Assembly (NCBI GenBank): GCA_003152955.1
Contig: PMBQ01000231.1
Coordinates: 1 to 12,371 of the forward strand
From: Candidatus Bathyarchaeota archaeon
GTDB taxonomy: Archaea; Thermoproteota; Bathyarchaeia; 40CM-2-53-6; FEN-987
Length of the DNA stretch: 12,371 bases
Direction of reading: 5' to 3'
The notes beneath the pieces were generated by a model. That model was not told the origin of the DNA. It saw nothing but the letters and a program-made list of their open reading frames with translations, and did no database searches. The position numbers and the translations under genes are program-made. This document shows positions 7,242-12,371 of the stretch, piece by piece (the stretch's first letter is position 1; each line of letters begins with the position of its first letter).

Positions 7242-9590
7242 TCAAGAAACTGCCACATGCTGGATTCTTGATCGCTCTTCTGGACTGAGCGGACCCATCT
7301 TCTGCATTCTTCCAGCAAAAGTCTGAAAAACGGAAGCAAGCTTAGCATATTGCGGTATTGTCGTCCTGGTTCCGAATATTCGCAGAGGCTCTATTCCTCC
7401 TCTAGCAATAGTCTTCTTGATCTCGTCTACATGCGTTCGAAATGCTTCCTCGCCGAGAACAGTGCCCTCTCCTTCGATCATTACGATGCCATCCGCTCCG
7501 GCGTGAAATGCTGCAAGAAGGTGTTTGGCGTGAATCCGTCCGACGGATGGCACTTTGATTACGCGAACGCTCGTCGAATACTGTTTCCTTGCAAGACCGA
7601 CCAAGTCGCAGGCAGTGTAGGCTGAGGTCCCCTCAACAAAAGCGATGATCTTCGGCTGGGTCAGGGTTGCCCCCCCGACTCCTTCGATCTCCGCCAGTAA
7701 TTGTGACTCTGTTGAGTTCTTGAGGTCGATCGCCTCTTTCGGGCAGACTGGGACGCATAGCCCGCATCCAACGCATGAAATGGCCGTGACCACCGCGCCC
7801 TCTGGCACGATCTCTATCGCGTGTGTTGGACAGACTTTTACGCAGTCTCCGCATGAGTTGCATTTGTCAAGAGTCACAAATGCCTTTTCGGGACTAATCG
7901 TCACGTTGCCATTTCCGAGAAGTGACGCGGTCCTCGACACGGCTGAGAGCGCCTCAACTACGGACTCCCTTACGTCTTTGGGACCGAGGCAACAGCCCGC
8001 GAGGAAAACACCGTCGTTCTGGCTATCGACGGGCCTGAGTTTGTAGTGCCTCTCCAATAGGAAGCCATCTGATCCAGTGTGAACGCCTAGCTTGCCCGCT
8101 ACTTCGTTGCTTCCGAACTCGGGCAGGAGCGCTGGACATAACACGACTAGGTCGAATACTTTCTCTATCTCTTCTCCAAGGAGTGTGTCTTCTGCTCGGA
8201 CCATTAGCTCGTCCCCGTTGATGGGCACTACTTTTGGTCCACGTCCCCTGACGAATTGCACGCCTTCTTCTGCAGCTCGCACGTAGAACTCCTCATATCC
8301 CTTGCCAGCTGCCCTCAGGTCTTGGTAGAAAATCCACGTTTCAAGATTAGGTACAAGCTCTTTCAGAAGCGCTGCCTCTTTCACCGATGCCATACAGCAG
8401 ATCCTGCTGCAGTACGCTTGTCCATTCCTGCTGTCACGACTGCCAACGCATTGGATCCATGCCACCCTTCGGGGCGTCTTCCTGTCGGATGGTCTGTAGA
8501 CTCCATGCTCGATTAGTCTCTCGAGTTGAAGATTGGTGATGATGTTTGGATGCGTGCCATAACCGTACTGAGTTAATGCGCTCGGGTTGAAGAGACGGAA
8601 ACCAGTCGCCAAAACGACAGAACCAACGTCAACGTTCTTCTGAATCACTTGATCACGCGGGTTGATGGCTCCGTGTTTGCAGGCCTTTGTGCAAAGCCAA
8701 CACTTGGTGCAGTTCTTTTCATCGATGACATAAGCGTTCGGCACGGCCTGCGGAAACGGCAAGTAGATCGCCTTGCGGCGAGCCATTCCTTCTTCGAATT
8801 CATCGGCGACCTCGACTGGACAAACCTTAGCGCACTCGCCGCAGCTAGTGCACTTGTCCTCGTTAACGTATCGGGGTCTTCGTGTCAAGGTGAGCGAGTA
8901 GCGCCCCGCCGAACCATCCACCGAGGTGACCTCGGTGTTAGTCATCAACTCAATCAGCGGGTGGCCTTTCGTTTCCGCAAGCTTTGGGCTGAGAATGCAG
9001 AGCGAGCAGTCGAGTGTAGGAAATGTCTTACTGAGTTGCGCCATGTGCCCTCCTATGCTTGGTTGCCGTTCAACCATGAAGACCGTGTATCCTTGATTTG
9101 CAAGCTCAAGAGAAGCAGTAATGCCTGAAACGCCACCCCCTATGACAGCAACGTTGCGGCTCACCTTCGTCTCCGTTGGAACTAGCGGTTCCAAGCAGGC
9201 CGCTCGACCCACGGCCCCTGAAATGATGTCGATAGCCTTGCGAGTTGCACTCTCCTTGTCTAGAGTTGTCCAGCTGATCTGTTCTCGAAGATTCGCTACT
9301 TCGACAAGGTACCGGTTGATGCCTTCGGTTGAAGCCAAGTCACGAAAGGTTTTCAGATGCATCCTCGGGGAGCATGAGCCGATAACAACTCTGTCCAACT
9401 TGTGCTCCTTAATCTTGTTTCGTATGAGGTTCTGCCCTGAGCTACTACATAGATACCTGTTTGTCTCAGCACACTCGACATGACGAAATTTCGAGATGGC
9501 AGTTTTCACCGACTCCACATCAATCGTGTTGCCGATGTTTCCACCGCAGTGGCAAATGAAAACTCCAATCCTTGGTTCAGTCGAATTCAT
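7242..9590 (-). CDS. hdrA: HdrA-like FAD/iron-sulfur protein with C-terminal MvhD-like domain
   Basis: HdrA proteins move, and in some complexes bifurcate, electrons at FAD between several iron-sulfur clusters. This one has 782 residues. In order: N-terminal HdrA domain (1-140; ICHCGGNI with C13/C15, later C40, C48, C73); FAD-binding GGGVSG at 151-156; the HdrA signature TFPTLDCSLC (189-198); ferredoxin sites at C247/C250/C253/C257 and C294/C297/C300/C304; a central cluster C381/C394/C398/C399; two more ferredoxin sites at C577/C580/C583/C587 and C606/C609/C612/C616; then an MvhD-like domain (about 644-755, VGRIHAKHLLAAFHAGADGI). That last domain lacks nearly all the cysteines MvhD uses for its [2Fe-2S] cluster; C661 is the only one left. 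The ATG is supported by GGTGG six bases upstream. No hdrB lies in the window. The next gene is the QmoC-like membrane subunit, so a Qmo-like, membrane-linked complex is likelier than the methanogen enzyme. Confidence 0.93.
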   Translation of the reverse strand: MNSTEPRIGVFICHCGGNIGNTIDVESVKTAISKFRHVECAETNRYLCSSSGQNLIRNKIKEHKLDRVVIGSCSPRMHLKTFRDLASTEGINRYLVEVANLREQISWTTLDKESATRKAIDIISGAVGRAACLEPLVPTETKVSRNVAVIGGGVSGITASLELANQGYTVFMVERQPSIGGHMAQLSKTFPTLDCSLCILSPKLAETKGHPLIELMTNTEVTSVDGSAGRYSLTLTRRPRYVNEDKCTSCGECAKVCPVEVADEFEEGMARRKAIYLPFPQAVPNAYVIDEKNCTKCWLCTKACKHGAINPRDQVIQKNVDVGSVVLATGFRLFNPSALTQYGYGTHPNIITNLQLERLIEHGVYRPSDRKTPRRVAWIQCVGSRDSRNGQAYCSRICCMASVKEAALLKELVPNLETWIFYQDLRAAGKGYEEFYVRAAEEGVQFVRGRGPKVVPINGDELMVRAEDTLLGEEIEKVFDLVVLCPALLPEFGSNEVAGKLGVHTGSDGFLLERHYKLRPVDSQNDGVFLAGCCLGPKDVRESVVEALSAVSRTASLLGNGNVTISPEKAFVTLDKCNSCGDCVKVCPTHAIEIVPEGAVVTAISCVGCGLCVPVCPKEAIDLKNSTESQLLAEIEGVGGATLTQPKIIAFVEGTSAYTACDLVGLARKQYSTSVRVIKVPSVGRIHAKHLLAAFHAGADGIVMIEGEGTVLGEEAFRTHVDEIKKTIARGGIEPLRIFGTRTTIPQYAKLASVFQTFAGRMQKMGPLSPEERSRIQHVAVS

Positions 9591-9653
9591 TTGATGCCAC
9601 CGCGATTAGCCAGTTTGCTCCAACGTGCTCGAAACCTGTGAGAACAATGGCTC

Positions 9654-9662
9654 GGTATATAC
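9654..9662 (-). promoter_or_regulatory. Probable TATA box of hdrA
   Basis: GTATATACC on the minus strand, centred near 9658, is about 68 bases before the hdrA ATG, which would give a leader of about 40 bases holding the GGTGG ribosome site (9597-9601). It lies in the 202-base gap after the H-like protein, so hdrA probably starts a new transcript. Confidence 0.4.
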
Positions 9663-9686
9663 TGGGGGTCATTATGGAATATTGAA

Positions 9687-9706
9687 CATATACTCGCATA
9701 TACTCG
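9687..9706. repeat. Two tandem 10-bp repeats upstream of hdrA
   Basis: CATATACTCG occurs twice in direct succession, one helical turn apart, about 30 bases upstream of the probable hdrA TATA box, which itself shares the core TATATAC. The pair could be a regulator site contacting one face of the helix, or alternative TATA boxes. Sequence alone does not decide. Confidence 0.45.
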
Positions 9707-9792
9707 GAACGCAAATCCACTCCGTGAAGCTGACTGAACGTTTTTGAACAATGGAGTTCTGTCCATCAACGACGACTAGTTCTCCATCTGGT

Positions 9793-10192
9793 CTACAGTT
9801 CCTTGATGTGGTTGCAATAGGCCTCAGCCGATATGAGAAATCTCAGCTCATTCCTCGAGTTTGATGCTTTTACTCTCACGAGCCATCCATTGTCGTAGGG
9901 GTCTGTTTATAATACTGGGAGTCTGCTTCACATTCTCATTGTTCTGCAAAATCTCACCACTTATCGGGCTGAAAATGTCAGACACAGACTTCATAGACTC
10001 GAGAGACCTCATGATCCGTGCGGCACTAATATCAGCGCCCGCGGTGGGCAGCTCGATGAAGACAGTTTCATGTGCCTGCTTTTGCGCGCAATCTGTTAGC
10101 TCAGCACTGCATCGCTCTTCATCAACCAGCAGCCACTGATGATCGCTGCCATAGTAGAGACTATCGGACATGTCGAACTCGTTAACCCGCAT
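9793..10192 (-). CDS. gcvH: Glycine cleavage H-like lipoyl carrier protein, interrupted by one-base frameshift
   Basis: H proteins carry a swinging lipoyl arm on a lysine. The first frame (10192-9848) gives LYYGSDHQWLLV, LTDCAQ, VFIELP and the lipoylation site ESMKSVSD (K68), then SPISGEI, all characteristic of GcvH. After NRP at a run of four C (plus-strand GGGG at 9898-9901), that frame turns into unrelated sequence and stops. Dropping one C restores PYDNGWLVRVKASN and a normal ending AEAYCNHIKEL, with the stop at 9793 and a total of 132 residues, the usual length. A single insertion in a homopolymer, with both sides otherwise intact, suggests a sequencing error or a very recent mutation. 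The start could be the ATG at 10192 or, better matching family length before LYY, the ATG at 10171. No gcvT or gcvP is present. A role like the LbpA lipoate proteins of sulfur-oxidising Hdr systems is possible. Confidence 0.85.
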
Positions 10193-10200
10193 CTTGAATC

Positions 10201-10211
10201 AATTTTTAGAG
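10201..10211 (-). promoter_or_regulatory. TATA-like box upstream of the H-like gene
   Basis: CTCTAAAAATT on the minus strand lies in the 64-base gap after nusA. A transcript start 26 bases downstream would fall near 10180, inside the longest version of the frame and just before the ATG at 10171. This favours the shorter start with a very short leader. Read-through from the nusA operon is equally possible. Confidence 0.3.
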
Positions 10212-10256
10212 ATTCAGGAGTAGGAAATTGGACAGATCGTCACAGGAAGAAACGAG

Positions 10257-10694
10257 TTAGGCGATCTGTACATGATCGATTTGGTAGTAGCGTTTTGCCA
10301 GCATTCTGGTTTTGTCGATCGTTCTGCCGTTCTTGCCGATCGCAAGCGCCTTGTCTTGCGGGTCGACCTCGACCACCACGATCTTTCGGTCGGGCCGTTC
10401 AGTTATTCGAATTTCTTTGGCTTTTGCTGGAGCAAAACAATTTCGCACAAGTTCTTCAACGGTATCCCCGAACTCGACGACCTCTATTGGTCTGCCTGTC
10501 ATTTTTCGGAGCGCGTTGATGTTTTTGCCGCCTTTTCCTATGGCGAGACCCATCTGACCGGGTTTTGCAATGAAGATTATTCTATCACCCTCGTTGTCGA
10601 TTACACAATCATTTGCGGTTGCGCCGGTAATGTTCTCAAAAAGTGCGATCAGTCGCATCTCGTCGCCCGTTAACTTGATTCTTGATGTACTCAT
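10257..10694 (-). CDS. nusA: Archaeal NusA-like transcription factor (two KH domains)
   Basis: This RNA-binding protein is related to the KH part of bacterial NusA, which acts in transcription pausing and termination. The archaeal form is short, with no polymerase-binding N-terminal domain and no S1 domain, and this one has 145 residues as expected. Two KH motifs are visible: GKGG at 53-56 (GLAIGKGGKNI) and GKNG at 120-123 (ALAIGKNGRTI). The start is three bases after the rpl30e stop. The order rpoA, rpl30e, nusA is conserved in archaea and supports the identity. The usual next gene, rps12, is not here. Confidence 0.95.
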   Translation of the reverse strand: MSTSRIKLTGDEMRLIALFENITGATANDCVIDNEGDRIIFIAKPGQMGLAIGKGGKNINALRKMTGRPIEVVEFGDTVEELVRNCFAPAKAKEIRITERPDRKIVVVEVDPQDKALAIGKNGRTIDKTRMLAKRYYQIDHVQIA

Positions 10695-10697
10695 GTA

Positions 10698-11011
10698 TTA
10701 GCGCGCAGCCAGTTTCAGTATCTCCGAATCTCCAGGCTCCTTCACAGTTAGGACCGCCACGACGAATGGTTTCAGGCATGCTCCTCCTAGATCTACGCTT
10801 GACCCTTGATAGTTGTAGATCGGAACAGAGGAGTGCTTCGCGTATTGGAGAATATTTTGTTTGTGTGATTCCGGGCAGTTGGAGGCCATTATCAGAAGCT
10901 TTGCTTTTGCAAATCTCGCTGCGTCGAGCGCCTCCTTCACGCCAAAGGAGACCTTTCCGGTTCTTACAGCCATTTCGATCTGTTTGTTCACATCTACTTT
11001 TGCAGTTTGCA

Positions 11012-11012
<1 letters not shown>
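10698..11012 (-). CDS. rpl30e: Ribosomal protein L30e
   Basis: This is a small large-subunit ribosomal protein of the L7Ae/L30e fold, found in archaea and eukaryotes. The product has 104 residues, and its features fit L30e: an N-terminal helix (VNKQIEMAVRTGKVSFGVKEA), a central strand-turn KLLIMASNCPE, and the later segment SVPIYNYQGSSVDLG with the LGGAC turn. The start codon overlaps the rpoA stop by one base (TAATG at 11010-11014), showing tight coupling to the polymerase gene, and nusA begins three bases after its stop. Gene order and sequence agree, so the identity is secure. Confidence 0.95.

Positions 11013-12371
<1,359 letters not shown>

Noticed and set aside
8649..9128. Long plus-strand open frame (159 residues)
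   Set aside because: It lies wholly inside hdrA on the opposite strand; hdrA has clear motifs throughout, so this is a shadow.
9587..9769. 60-residue minus-strand frame whose stop overlaps the hdrA start (ATGA)
   Set aside because: It covers the TATA-like boxes and tandem repeats before hdrA, has no recognisable protein features, and hdrA has its own ribosome site. It is most likely promoter DNA.
4518..10192. Classical sHdr sulfur-oxidation cluster
   Set aside because: No sHdrB, sHdrC2 or lipoate ligase is visible, and the HdrA here is the long form with extra ferredoxin and MvhD-like parts. Only a looser resemblance is claimed.

Overview
The window is archaeal. Its right end carries the archaeal order rpoA, rpl30e, nusA on the minus strand, and the genes have archaeal-type starts: a TATA-like box about 28 bases before the superoxide dismutase ATG and few Shine-Dalgarno sites. 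The RNA polymerase gene reads without a break from the last part of A' into A'', so the large subunit is not split. An unsplit rpoA is best known from Nitrososphaeria (Thaumarchaeota) and Caldarchaeales (Aigarchaeota). A non-ammonia-oxidising member of that branch is my best guess, but no 16S or other lineage marker is present.

Plus strand, 1-4247: a partial cysteine desulfurase (sufS) overlaps a SufU/IscU scaffold gene. An Fe/Mn superoxide dismutase follows, then a 100-residue protein with six CxxCxGxG zinc motifs and no J domain, and an ALDH7 (antiquitin-type) aldehyde dehydrogenase. The first three genes concern iron-sulfur supply and oxygen defence.

Minus strand, 12371-4296: unsplit rpoA (partial), rpl30e and nusA form a tight operon. 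Where rps12 usually follows there is instead a glycine-cleavage-H-like lipoyl protein, interrupted by a one-base frameshift in a run of four C. Then come a 782-residue HdrA-type flavoprotein with a C-terminal MvhD-like domain, a membrane protein joining an HdrC-like ferredoxin part to an HdrE/QmoC-like membrane part, and dihydrolipoamide dehydrogenase. A small doubtful reading frame lies directly after it. The two strands converge at about 4248-4517.

The most interesting part is 4518-10192. An HdrA with no HdrB in view sits beside a QmoC-like membrane subunit, a lipoamide dehydrogenase and a lipoyl carrier protein. A plausible reading is an electron-transfer module linking flavin/iron-sulfur chemistry to a membrane quinone pool, perhaps with a lipoyl protein as substrate or carrier. 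Only gene proximity and domain content support this. The lipoyl protein could equally serve an ordinary glycine cleavage system encoded elsewhere.
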